Source: an uncultured Christensenella sp. (lineage in GTDB: Bacteria > Bacillota > Clostridia > Christensenellales > Borkfalkiaceae). Taken from it: a stretch of DNA of 24,501 bases. Each line of letters begins with the position of its first letter. The stretch's first letter is position 1. The notes beneath the pieces are model-generated. The model saw only the letters and a program-made list of their open reading frames with translations, was not told where the DNA came from and did not search any database. Location: assembly GCA_910578065.1 (NCBI GenBank), contig CAJTPB010000024.1:1-24501 (forward strand). Direction: 5' to 3'. The position numbers were made by a program, and so were the translations under genes. This document shows positions 7,192-13,859 of this stretch, piece by piece.

Positions 7192-8019
7192 ATGAAATTC
7201 GATACGGAACTTGTGGGCAAAATCGGTTCGATGGCGCTCATCGACAAGGCGGATAATTTGATCGACTATACCCGCGTAGCCCGTCTTTCGCGCGAACTGC
7301 GCCCCGGATACGTTTGGATTTCGAGTGGAGCGACGGAAATCGGGCGGCTCGATTACCTTGCCCGCAACGGAAAAGAACTAAACGGAGAATTTGCCAAAAC
7401 CGATTACAGTTCGCAAGGACAGGCGATTTTAATGCAGACGTACCGGCAATTCATCGATCCCCGCTATTCGGTGCGGCAAATTCTTGTGGAGCACCGCCAT
7501 TTCAACGACGAGCAAAAGAGCGAACACTTGCGCGCGCTGCTGCTCCGCTGCGAACAGCAAAACGCTATTCCGATCATCAACTATAACGACGCGATTTCCA
7601 ACGAGGAAAACAGGCGCTTGGAAATCACCTCTTTAATGCACGATAAAAAGAGGGTTTACGAATGCGTAGACAACGACGAAACCGCCTCGCGCGTTGCATG
7701 CCTTGTACGCGCGCGCGTACTGCTTATTTTTACAAGCGTAAACGGCATTTATACCAACCCCGAAGATCCCGCAACGCTTGTTCCTTTGATCTCGGGAAAA
7801 AACGATTTGGAACTAATCGAAAATATCGAAGCGCACAAACGCTTTTGCGCGGGTGCAAGCAGAGCGGGCGCAAACGGCGCGAAAGCAAAACTCGAATATA
7901 TCAAAGACGCCGCCGCACAGGGCACGACCGTTTATATCGCAAACGCATGCTATTCGATAAACGACGTATTAAAAGGCGAAGTTCCCTGCACGAAAATAGG
8001 GATCGACTTAACAAAATAA
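7192..8019 (+). CDS. Amino-acid kinase family protein (glutamate 5-kinase-like)
   Basis: A 275-residue member of the amino-acid kinase superfamily. The N-terminal V-G-K-I-G-S-M-A-L matches the VVKxGSS phosphate loop, SSGATEIGR (about 43-51) matches the glycine-rich SSGA loop of ProB, VNGIYTNPEDP is the nucleotide-side VDGxYTxDP segment, and GASRAGANGAKAK matches the GTGGMxTK lysine loop. It lacks the C-terminal PUA domain of many ProB proteins, and proA is not adjacent. Glutamate 5-kinase is therefore the nearest family, not a firm assignment; other acyl-phosphate or UMP-kinase-like activities are possible. It is a single gene with its own promoter and terminator, probably leaderless. Confidence 0.75.
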   Translation: MKFDTELVGKIGSMALIDKADNLIDYTRVARLSRELRPGYVWISSGATEIGRLDYLARNGKELNGEFAKTDYSSQGQAILMQTYRQFIDPRYSVRQILVEHRHFNDEQKSEHLRALLLRCEQQNAIPIINYNDAISNEENRRLEITSLMHDKKRVYECVDNDETASRVACLVRARVLLIFTSVNGIYTNPEDPATLVPLISGKNDLELIENIEAHKRFCAGASRAGANGAKAKLEYIKDAAAQGTTVYIANACYSINDVLKGEVPCTKIGIDLTK

Positions 8020-8021
8020 AC

Positions 8022-8052
8022 GAAGCGGGAACTTCTGTTCCCGCTTTTTTAC
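8022..8052 (+). terminator. Intrinsic terminator of the amino-acid kinase gene
   Basis: An 8-bp perfect stem GCGGGAAC/GTTCCCGC (8025-8032 with 8037-8044) with a 4-base loop and six T residues. Confidence 0.9.
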
Positions 8053-8139
8053 ATGTCAGCGACATGACCTCGCCGCTTTTACAATGTTGCAATACGTTCT
8101 TAGGCATGTTTTTATCGCCTTTTCATTTGCCGTCCCCTA

Positions 8140-8583
8140 TTATAATCTGCCCCGCTCTTTGCAAATCTCTTCTAAAATTTCCGCTGCGTCGTAAATCAAA
8201 TCGGGGCACGGTCTTTTTTTGTAGTATTGCTGCGTGCGCGCTTCCGCTTGCGGAAGCGTATCCGCCTTTACCCCCGCACCGCTAAGCAGTTCCCCGCAGT
8301 TAATGCTGCCGTTTTTTGCCTGAAACCGCTTTGCAAGTTCTTGCACGAGCGCGTACATTTCGTTCTTCGAATAATCAGGAAAAAGCAAGCCCGCCGTGAT
8401 CGCCGCGCCCGAAACGCCCCCGCACGTTTGGCGCAGACGCCCCATTCCTCCCCCCATGGGAAGCCCCGCCGCCTTTAACGTTTGCTGCGGGATATCGAGC
8501 GCGTCCGCAAACGCGAGCATGACCGCCTGCGCGCAGTTGTACCCTTCGAAGAATAAATTTTTTGCTGTTTCTGCCCTTGACAT
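8140..8583 (-). CDS. C_GCAxxG_C_C family protein (putative redox-active cysteine protein)
   Basis: A 147-residue protein of the C_GCAxxG_C_C family. The signatures are FEGYNCAQAV with Cys17, a glycine-rich G-G-G-M-G-R-L-R-Q-T-C-G-G-V-S-G-A (Cys54 in this loop), I-N-C-G-E-L-L with Cys96, and R-P-C-P-D with Cys125. The regularly spaced cysteines suggest redox chemistry or a metal or cluster site; the reaction is not known. Length is normal for the single-domain form. The start is fixed by AGGAGG 8 bases before the ATG. It is divergent from the phosphopantetheinyl transferase gene, whose promoter overlaps this ribosome site. Confidence 0.88.
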   Translation of the reverse strand: MSRAETAKNLFFEGYNCAQAVMLAFADALDIPQQTLKAAGLPMGGGMGRLRQTCGGVSGAAITAGLLFPDYSKNEMYALVQELAKRFQAKNGSINCGELLSGAGVKADTLPQAEARTQQYYKKRPCPDLIYDAAEILEEICKERGRL

Positions 8584-8611
8584 TTACATTTCCTCCTAAA
8601 TATGATATACT
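8583..8611 (+). promoter_or_regulatory. Promoter of the phosphopantetheinyl transferase gene
   Basis: TTTACA (8583-8588), a 17-base spacer and TATACT (8606-8611), then six bases to the ATG at 8618. The transcript would start at the start codon. The -35 overlaps the start codon of the divergent gene. Confidence 0.65.
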
Positions 8612-8617
8612 TTCATT

Positions 8618-9106
8618 ATGACTGTTTATTACACGACCGCCCCCGTTCAAAGCGAACTTTGGACGAAAAAAATTTTATATGAATTTTACAATTTGCGCGC
8701 GCCCGATTTTTTTAAAAACGAAAACGGAAAGCCGTACTTGGCGGGAAATCCCCTTTCTTTTAACCTATCGCACAGCGGAAATTTGACCGCGCTTGCGATT
8801 GCGCAAGAAGAAATCGGATTAGACGTGCAGCTGCGCGACGACCGCCCGCGCGCAGCAATCTTACGCCGTTTGACCCCCGCCGAGCGGCAAGAAGATTTTT
8901 TTAAGGTTTGGACGGCGAAAGAATCTTATATTAAATACCGCGGACAAACGCTTGCCGCGCTTTTTAATAAACTTACCTTTAAGCGAGATACCTTATTCTT
9001 AAACGGAAATCCCCTTTCCGAAACGCTGTGTTTCAGTGAATTGGAAGGTTGTACCGTTTGCATCTGCACCCGCACGCCGCATTCCGCGCGCTTTGTAAAA
9101 GTTTAA
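8618..9106 (+). CDS. 4'-phosphopantetheinyl transferase (short Sfp-type)
   Basis: A 162-residue transferase that moves the phosphopantetheine arm of CoA onto a carrier-protein serine. The family motifs are FNLSHSG (48-54), IGLDVQ with Asp69 (66-71), and WTAKESYIK (98-106) with Lys101 and Glu102 for metal binding and catalysis. It is shorter than Sfp (about 220 residues), mainly through trimmed N- and C-termini. No carrier protein or synthase gene is near. It has a single-gene promoter, is probably leaderless, and ends in a terminator that faces the repeat array. Confidence 0.9.
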   Translation: MTVYYTTAPVQSELWTKKILYEFYNLRAPDFFKNENGKPYLAGNPLSFNLSHSGNLTALAIAQEEIGLDVQLRDDRPRAAILRRLTPAERQEDFFKVWTAKESYIKYRGQTLAALFNKLTFKRDTLFLNGNPLSETLCFSELEGCTVCICTRTPHSARFVKV

Positions 9107-9116
9107 TGTCAAAAGG

Positions 9117-9172
9117 ATCCGACCGATTTTTAAGCGGAAGAAAATCGCCGCTTGCGCGGTCGGATTTGTTTT
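9117..9172. terminator. Branched terminator between the transferase gene and the repeat array
   Basis: The outer stem ATCCGACCG/CGGTCGGAT (9117-9125 with 9157-9165) encloses an inner AAGCGG/CCGCTT stem (9132-9137 with 9148-9153). TTGTTTT follows on the plus strand. On the minus strand the hairpin is followed by CCTTTT, so it could also end transcripts of array unit 1, which has lost its own terminator. Confidence 0.7.
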
Positions 9173-9183
9173 CCCCTTTCGGA

Positions 9184-9398
9184 GGAAGGGAACAAAGACC
9201 CTTCACGCCCGTATGTTTCCGTTCGCATGTGCATCACAATGCGAATGCGCAACTTTCCTTTTCGGAACGGGCGAAGCGGGCCGCAGACAATTTGGCGTTA
9301 CTACCGACGAAACCGAATCACCTGTTGCGATTAAAGCGCCGGTGTACCTTGTGCTAAAAGCGTCGCCGGTACGCAACCGATATATAAAACCTTTGCCC
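9184..9398 (-). ncRNA. Array unit 1 (truncated at its 3' end)
   Basis: The promoter is TTGGAC (9433-9428), 17 bases, TAAAAT (9410-9405). The variable segment is about 9292-9366 and reads RTGDAF...ALIATGD...VVTP before NCLRPA. The scaffold runs only to the 3' strand of the closing stem (9188 onward). The usual small hairpin and terminator are replaced by sequence leading into the transferase terminator. A 2-base deletion in the leader puts an ATG at 9406 in frame with the variable part, giving a 67-codon frame, unlike the other units. Confidence 0.6.
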
Positions 9399-9420
9399 TG
9401 CTTCATTTTACCATATAATT

Positions 9421-9713
9421 AAAAAAAGTCCAACCGTTTCCCGTGCAGATTGCGCCGCCGCGGCAGTTGAACTTATTTCGCCCGCGTTTGCGGAAACAGG
9501 ACAAAGGCTCCTTCACGCCCGCATGTTTCCGTTCGCACGTGCATCACAATGCGAATGCGCAACTTTCCCTTTCGGAACGGGCGAAGCGGGCCGCAGACAA
9601 TTCGGCGTAATCGCTGCATCATTGGTATAATTGCCGGCGGCTATTAAAGCATAAGAGTGCGTCAAGCTGCTACCCATACCGGAACGCAACCAGGAACATA
9701 AAAGTCTTTGCCC
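9421..9713 (-). ncRNA. Array unit 2
   Basis: The promoter is TTGGAC (9748-9743), 17 bases, TAAAAT (9725-9720). The variable segment is about 9602-9680, with W-L-R-S-G before it and the core YALIAAGNYTN inside. The scaffold and terminator (stem around 9428-9475, T-run 9427-9421) are complete. Confidence 0.7.
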
Positions 9714-9735
9714 TGTTTCATTTTACCATATAACG

Positions 9736-10028
9736 AAAAAAAGTCCAACCGTTTCCCGTGCAGATTGCGCCGCAAAGGCAGTTGAACGTTTTTTGCCCGC
9801 GTTTGCGGAAACAGGACAAAGGCTCCTTCACGCCCGTATATTTCCGTTCGCATGTGCATCACAATGCGGATTCGCAACTTTCCCTTTCGGAACGGGCGAA
9901 GCGGGCCGCAGACAATTCGCCGTTGTTGCTGCAACATACCGATAATCGCCTATTGCAGTAAGGTATAATGATTCGTACGTCGTCGCATAATTGTCGGAAC
10001 GCAACCAAATACATAAAAGCCTTTGCCC
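9736..10028 (-). ncRNA. Array unit 3 (identical to unit 4)
   Basis: The promoter is TTGGAC (10063-10058), 17 bases, TAAAAT (10040-10035). The variable segment is about 9917-9994, with W-L-R-S-D before it and the core SLYLTAIGDYRYV. The 315-base unit 9736-10050 repeats exactly as 10051-10365. The leader GGGCAAAGGC can pair with scaffold GCCTTTGTCC. Confidence 0.7.
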
Positions 10029-10050
10029 TATTTCATTTTACCATATAACG

Positions 10051-10343
10051 AAAAAAAGTCCAACCGTTTCCCGTGCAGATTGCGCCGCAAAGGCAGTTGA
10101 ACGTTTTTTGCCCGCGTTTGCGGAAACAGGACAAAGGCTCCTTCACGCCCGTATATTTCCGTTCGCATGTGCATCACAATGCGGATTCGCAACTTTCCCT
10201 TTCGGAACGGGCGAAGCGGGCCGCAGACAATTCGCCGTTGTTGCTGCAACATACCGATAATCGCCTATTGCAGTAAGGTATAATGATTCGTACGTCGTCG
10301 CATAATTGTCGGAACGCAACCAAATACATAAAAGCCTTTGCCC
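10051..10343 (-). ncRNA. Array unit 4 (identical to unit 3)
   Basis: The promoter is TTGGAC (10378-10373), 17 bases, TAAAAT (10355-10350). The variable segment is about 10232-10309. I find no base difference from unit 3, which indicates a recent duplication or homogenisation. Confidence 0.7.
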
Positions 10344-10365
10344 TATTTCATTTTACCATATAACG

Positions 10366-10660
10366 AAAAAAAGTCCAACCGTTTCCCGTGCAGATTGCGC
10401 CGCAACGGCAGTTGAACGTTTTTTGCCCGCATGTGCGGGAACGGAGCAAAGACCCCTTCACGCCCGTATGTTTCCGTTCGCACGTGTATCACAATGCGAA
10501 TGCGCAGCTTTCCTTTTCGGAACGGACGAAGCGCGGGCCGCAGACAATTCGCCGTTGTTACGGTTGTATAAGAATTGTGTCCTGCGGACATTAAATAAAT
10601 GGCAACCAGCGAATCTGTATAAGAGCCGGAACGCAACCAGTAAAATTAAAGTCTTTGCCC
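10366..10660 (-). ncRNA. Array unit 5
   Basis: The promoter is TTGAAC (10695-10690), 17 bases, TACAAT (10672-10667). The promoter sequence differs from the others but keeps the exact spacing. The variable segment is about 10549-10625 and is preceded by Y-W-L-R-S-G, with the core LVAIYLMSAGHNSYTTV. A GCGC variant two bases longer after N-C-L-R-P-A changes the frame downstream, so the scaffold is not protein-coding in common with units 1-4. The leader GGGGCAAAGAC pairs with scaffold GTCTTTGCTCC. Confidence 0.7.
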
Positions 10661-10682
10661 CTTTTTATTGTATCAAAACGCG

Positions 10683-10970
10683 AAAAAAAGTTCAACCGTT
10701 TCCCGTGCAGATTGCGCCGCAACGGCAGTTGAACGTTTTTGCCCGCATTTGCGGGAACGGAGCAAAGACCCCTTCACGCCCGTATGTTTCCGTTCGCATG
10801 TGCATCACAATGCGGATTCGCAACTTTCCCTTTCGGAACGAGCGAAGCGGGCCGCAGACAATATTGTGTACCAACATGTTTAATGACATCGACATTAGAA
10901 GCTGTTAAAGACACAGCGCAATAGGTATTACCGCGACCGGAACGCAACAAAATACATAAAATCTTTGCCC
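10683..10970 (-). ncRNA. Array unit 6
   Basis: The promoter is TTGAAC (11005-11000), 17 bases, TAAAAT (10982-10977). The variable segment is about 10863-10937, reading RSGRGNTYCAVSLTAS before Y-C-L-R-P-A. The tryptophan codon is TTG here. The scaffold has GCTCGT opposite ACGGGC, a G-U pair that keeps the stem. Confidence 0.7.
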
Positions 10971-10992
10971 CGTTTAATTTTACCATATAACG

Positions 10993-11289
10993 AAAAAATG
11001 TTCAACCGTTCCCCGTGCAGATTACGCCGCAACGGCGGTTGAACTTGTTTCGCCCGCATTGGCGGAAACGGAGCAAAGACCCCTTCGCGCCCGTATGTTT
11101 CCGTCCGCATGTATATCACAATGCGAATGCGCAACTTTTCTTTTCGAAACGGGCAAAGCGCGGGCCGCAGACAATAAGGTTCGGTAACAATGCCGTTAGA
11201 AGCCGACTGAGCCTTCTCGACGGTAAGACTTGAAATGTTTGTGTTGCCGTCCCAGCCGGAACGCAACCGAATACATAAAATCTTTGCCC
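10993..11289 (-). ncRNA. Array unit 7
   Basis: The promoter is TTGAAC (11324-11319), 17 bases, TAAAAT (11301-11296). The variable segment is about 11175-11255, the longest at 28 codons, reading RSGWDGNTNISSLTVEK before Y-C-L-R-P-A. The tryptophan codon is CGG here. The terminator T-run (six T, with an A before it) is the weakest of the set. Confidence 0.7.
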
Positions 11290-11311
11290 CGTTTAATTTT
11301 ACCATATAACG

Positions 11312-11608
11312 AAAAAAAGTTCAACCGTTCCCCGTGCAGATTGCGCCGCAACGGCGGTTGAACTTATTTTGCCCGCATGTGCGGGAACAGGATAAAAACC
11401 CCTTCATGCCCGTATGTTTCCGTTCGCACGTGTATCACAATACGGATTCACAACTTTCCTTTTCGGAACGGGCAAAGCGCGAGCCGCAGACAATTCGGTG
11501 TATTTACCGGAACACTCGAATACCCCTCTGTGACAGTTATAGTATAGGAATATCGCGTGTGAGTATCATTGCCGGAACGCATCCAAACTGTTAAAAGCCT
11601 TTATCCGC
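11312..11608 (-). ncRNA. Array unit 8 (promoter-proximal end of the array)
   Basis: The promoter is TTGCAT (11644-11639), 18 bases, extended -10 TGGTATGAT (11620-11615 for the hexamer). Its -35 sits in the perfect palindrome after the ferritin-like gene. The variable segment is about 11495-11573, reading W-M-R-S-G then RYSYTITVTEGYSSV before N-C-L-R-L-A. The leader GGATAAAGGC and scaffold GTTTTTATCC both differ from the other units yet still pair, which is direct covariation. Confidence 0.7.
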
Positions 11609-11625
11609 AACGATCATACCACGAT

Positions 11626-11653
11626 TCCCCGCTTGCATGCAAGCGGGGAATAT
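11626..11653. terminator. Perfect 28-base palindrome at the 3' end of the ferritin-like gene
   Basis: Two 14-base arms (11626-11639 and 11640-11653), rich in C and G with AT ends, form a perfect dyad three bases past the stop codon. As RNA it would make a strong hairpin, but the U-run after it is poor, so termination is likely but not certain. Its centre holds the -35 of unit 8. Confidence 0.6.
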
Positions 11654-11656
11654 ACG

Positions 11657-12907
11657 TTATTTTCCTTTTACTCTGCCGACCGTCGTATTGTCTGCTTTTT
11701 TATTTGCAAGTTCTCGGATGGGATGATCTTTATCTTGAATGCGGTAATCTTCCCCCCGTTCTTTTATGATTTTTTCGATCACTTGATGCGTTCCCACCGT
11801 TTCGATATTGTCGTTGATTTTTGCATTGTACGAGAAATAACGGAAGGTATCGGGCAGTTTATCGATTTCTTCGAATCCTTCTTCCACGCCCGTCATGCGC
11901 ACGCTGTTTTTGATCACGTTTCGAACGTATTCCTTTTGCGAACGGAATTTCAGCAAATCGGGAAACGCGCCGCCCTCGGGGAAGCACTGCTGCCATACCT
12001 TGCCCTCGTACGTGCGCAGCAGATCCGCCGCCTCGTGCAAGTGCGCGACTTCCTCTTCGAAGTGCAGTTCCCAAATCTTTTTAATACGTTCGTCCTTTTC
12101 GTCTTGATAGCAGGAATAATACAAATAACATTCGGTATACTCGTTCATTAAAAGATTTTCCCAACAACTCATGCACGGGTCTTTTAAACAGCCGTAACCC
12201 GTAACGTGCTGTTCTTCGATCATCGCAATTTCGTTATACAGCTTTCTGCCCAGCGGGGAAATATATAAATTTCCGACGTTCATATAAAAATTCATCGTCT
12301 GCTGTTCCGCCGCCGTAATAATGTTGATATTCAATTTCGTCTTAACATCGTTCAAACAGCCGTTAATATAAAAATCCACGTCGTCGTACGGATGACGGTA
12401 TTCCGCCACGGTAGGTCTGCCGGGCATGATTTCGGTATAGTCGCCCACAAGGCGGTGCGGATCGCCCCCCTTTTCCAATTCCATTAAATCCGCATAACGG
12501 TACAAATGATCGAAATCTTCCAAAAGCGCAAAATCGAGCTGCTTTTTTACGTACGAATTGCCCTCGTTTAAAGCGAGGTTCGCGGTAAGATCGACGGCAA
12601 GCTGTTCGTAACCGATGGTATGTTCGAGAATACTTTCGTTCGCGGGCTTTAACCCTGCAACGCGCTTTTGCTGGATCTGTTCCCCCCTGCGCATTACGGC
12701 AAGACGGCGGCGCACGTCGTTATTCGCGCAGGCGCGGCTGAACGCGTGCGAAAAGCGCACCGATTCGAACTCTGTTCCCGACATTAAAATAACGCGCAAA
12801 CGGGTGTAGGGGTCCACCTCGTTTTTGTCGTACGGCTTTAAAAATACTTTATTCCAAGAAGTAAAACACTTATCCGCCTTTTGCGGCTTTAATTCAAACG
12901 GATTCAT
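11657..12907 (-). CDS. Ferritin-like (di-iron four-helix) protein, function unknown
   Basis: A 416-residue soluble protein with a ferritin-like pattern of acidic and histidine motifs on four helices: L-E-H-T-I-G-Y-E (94-101), E-D-F-D-H-L (130-135), M-I-E-E-Q-H (229-234), and E-E-E-V-A-H-L-H (284-291). These E-x-x-H-type pairs fit a di-iron or di-manganese centre. A C-x-x-C (C245, C248) lies between helices three and four. The N- and C-terminal extensions are unassigned. The enzyme activity, if any, is not known. The start is fixed by AAAGGAGG before the ATG. A dyad over its -10 suggests repressor control. It is a single gene, upstream of the repeat array on the same strand. Confidence 0.75.
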   Translation of the reverse strand: MNPFELKPQKADKCFTSWNKVFLKPYDKNEVDPYTRLRVILMSGTEFESVRFSHAFSRACANNDVRRRLAVMRRGEQIQQKRVAGLKPANESILEHTIGYEQLAVDLTANLALNEGNSYVKKQLDFALLEDFDHLYRYADLMELEKGGDPHRLVGDYTEIMPGRPTVAEYRHPYDDVDFYINGCLNDVKTKLNINIITAAEQQTMNFYMNVGNLYISPLGRKLYNEIAMIEEQHVTGYGCLKDPCMSCWENLLMNEYTECYLYYSCYQDEKDERIKKIWELHFEEEVAHLHEAADLLRTYEGKVWQQCFPEGGAFPDLLKFRSQKEYVRNVIKNSVRMTGVEEGFEEIDKLPDTFRYFSYNAKINDNIETVGTHQVIEKIIKERGEDYRIQDKDHPIRELANKKADNTTVGRVKGK

Positions 12908-12923
12908 AACATCCTCCTTTTAC

Positions 12924-12957
12924 AATGGTTATTACCATTCGCAAAATGTTTATACAA
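12924..12957 (-). promoter_or_regulatory. Promoter with overlapping operator of the ferritin-like gene
   Basis: TTGTAT (12957-12952), a 17-base spacer and TAATAA (12934-12929) on the minus strand. A dyad AATGGT-4-ACCATT (12924-12939) covers the -10. Metal- or redox-responsive control is plausible for such a protein, but the dyad does not match a box I can name. Confidence 0.5.
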
Positions 12958-13061
12958 CATCGCCGAAATTGTTTTAAAGATAATCCGTTTCGGCAGCGCG
13001 CGATTTAGCGGCGAAATAACAGTCCGCAACGGTAAGAACAAAAATTCGGTATGCGCATTTC

Positions 13062-13090
13062 TTGCAAAACGCAACCGAATATGATACAAT
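13062..13090 (+). promoter_or_regulatory. Promoter of the membrane protein-nudix-mtnN-luxS-ung-apgM operon
   Basis: TTGCAA (13062-13067), a 17-base spacer and TACAAT (13085-13090). The leader to the ATG at 13106 is about 8-10 bases and has no Shine-Dalgarno site. Confidence 0.65.
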
Positions 13091-13105
13091 AAAATAAAGT
13101 AAAAT

Positions 13106-13858
13106 ATGAAGAAAAAACTACTTTATTACATTTTAATAAGCCTGTTTCCCATTTGCCTTTTTCTGATATTGCTGGGCACATTTATAAAAAACAGCGTTTT
13201 AACGTATATCGGCGTTTGGGCATTATTCGGCGGATTCTTTTTGCTTGCCGTTCTATCCGTGATCCTTATTTTTATGCGGGCGAGGAAAAAAGCGGACGAA
13301 ATGGACGCACAAGAACAAAAAGGCGAAGAATATTCGCCCGCGCCGTCCGATCACCGATACGACGCGCTTGCGGACGCATTCGCAGTTTCCATTCGCGGTT
13401 TTCGCCATGCTTCCGCCTCAAATAAACTGCTTACGATTATGTTTTTAATCTTCGGGATCGGCAGCGTGTTTGTAGGATTGATTTTGCTTTTCTTCCGCCG
13501 ATTTATCGCCGCATACGTCTGCTTCGGCGTTTTCGGAGGAACTCTATTCATCGGCTTAATTGCCGCCATACTTTCTACCTGCGGCGTACATATCCGCAAA
13601 ATGCGCAAACGGAAAGCAGCAGGCGATGTAAAAACGGCGACGGTGTTAAGCTGCGACCCCTATTCTTCCTCTTATTCCTATTCGGAACAATCCCAAGGCG
13701 ATCCCGTTACGCTATACCGCGTTCAACTGAAAGCGGACGGCATCCAGTATAAAACGTTCGATACGCACAATTACGAAGCGGGAACAAGCGTTTTCGTACA
13801 CATTACAAACGGCGACGCATATATCTTACGCGCTAAAAGCGACAAAGAGGAAGCGTAA
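13106..13858 (+). CDS. Four-helix membrane protein with a C-terminal soluble domain (DUF3592-like)
   Basis: A 250-residue protein with membrane helices at about 6-27, 33-57, 108-130 and 134-157. A charged loop follows the first pair. The C-terminal soluble domain (about 175-245) reads like DUF3592-type domains: T-A-T-V-L-S-C ... T-L-Y-R-V-Q-L-K-A-D-G ... Y-E-A-G-T-S-V-F-V. It is the first gene of an operon; the Nudix gene starts one base after its stop. The function is unknown. The domain match is by eye and moderate. Confidence 0.7.
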   Translation: MKKKLLYYILISLFPICLFLILLGTFIKNSVLTYIGVWALFGGFFLLAVLSVILIFMRARKKADEMDAQEQKGEEYSPAPSDHRYDALADAFAVSIRGFRHASASNKLLTIMFLIFGIGSVFVGLILLFFRRFIAAYVCFGVFGGTLFIGLIAAILSTCGVHIRKMRKRKAAGDVKTATVLSCDPYSSSYSYSEQSQGDPVTLYRVQLKADGIQYKTFDTHNYEAGTSVFVHITNGDAYILRAKSDKEEA

Positions 13859-13859
13859 C

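Larger units (their letters stand above)
9184..11620 (-). repeat. Tandem array of eight promoter-variable-scaffold-terminator units
   Basis: Eight direct repeats fill the whole 2.4-kb gap between two chromosomal genes. Measured at the A-run of the terminator (9421, 9736, 10051, 10366, 10683, 10993, 11312), the spacing is 315, 315, 315, 317, 310 and 319 bases. Read on the minus strand, each unit has (1) a promoter TTG(A/G)AC-17-TA(A/C)AAT, (2) a short leader with GGGCAAAG, (3) a TGGTTGCGTTCC-like constant segment, (4) a variable segment of about 75-81 bases, (5) a scaffold of about 200 bases starting ATTGTCTGCGG, and (6) a terminator hairpin with a T-run. The constant parts are nearly identical between units and the variable parts are not. 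Each variable part is open in one frame. No gene of normal length is supported here. Confidence 0.9.

Noticed and set aside
7192..8019. Naming the amino-acid kinase proB
   Set aside because: The SSGA and lysine loops fit the superfamily, but the N-terminal loop is atypical, the PUA domain is missing and proA is not adjacent.
9203..9406. 67-codon minus-strand open frame MKQGKGFIYRL... in array unit 1, and similar plus- and minus-strand frames of 60-200 codons in the other units
   Set aside because: The frame from the leader ATG is continuous only in unit 1; in other units 2-base indels shift it. Frames on the plus strand arise from the repeat itself and have no ribosome sites. Only the central variable segment keeps a common frame.
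9184..11620. CRISPR array or integron cassette array
   Set aside because: Repeat parts of about 230 bases and inserts of about 80 bases are far from CRISPR sizes, and no cas gene is seen. There is no integron integrase, and the constant part carries promoter and terminator rather than an attC core.
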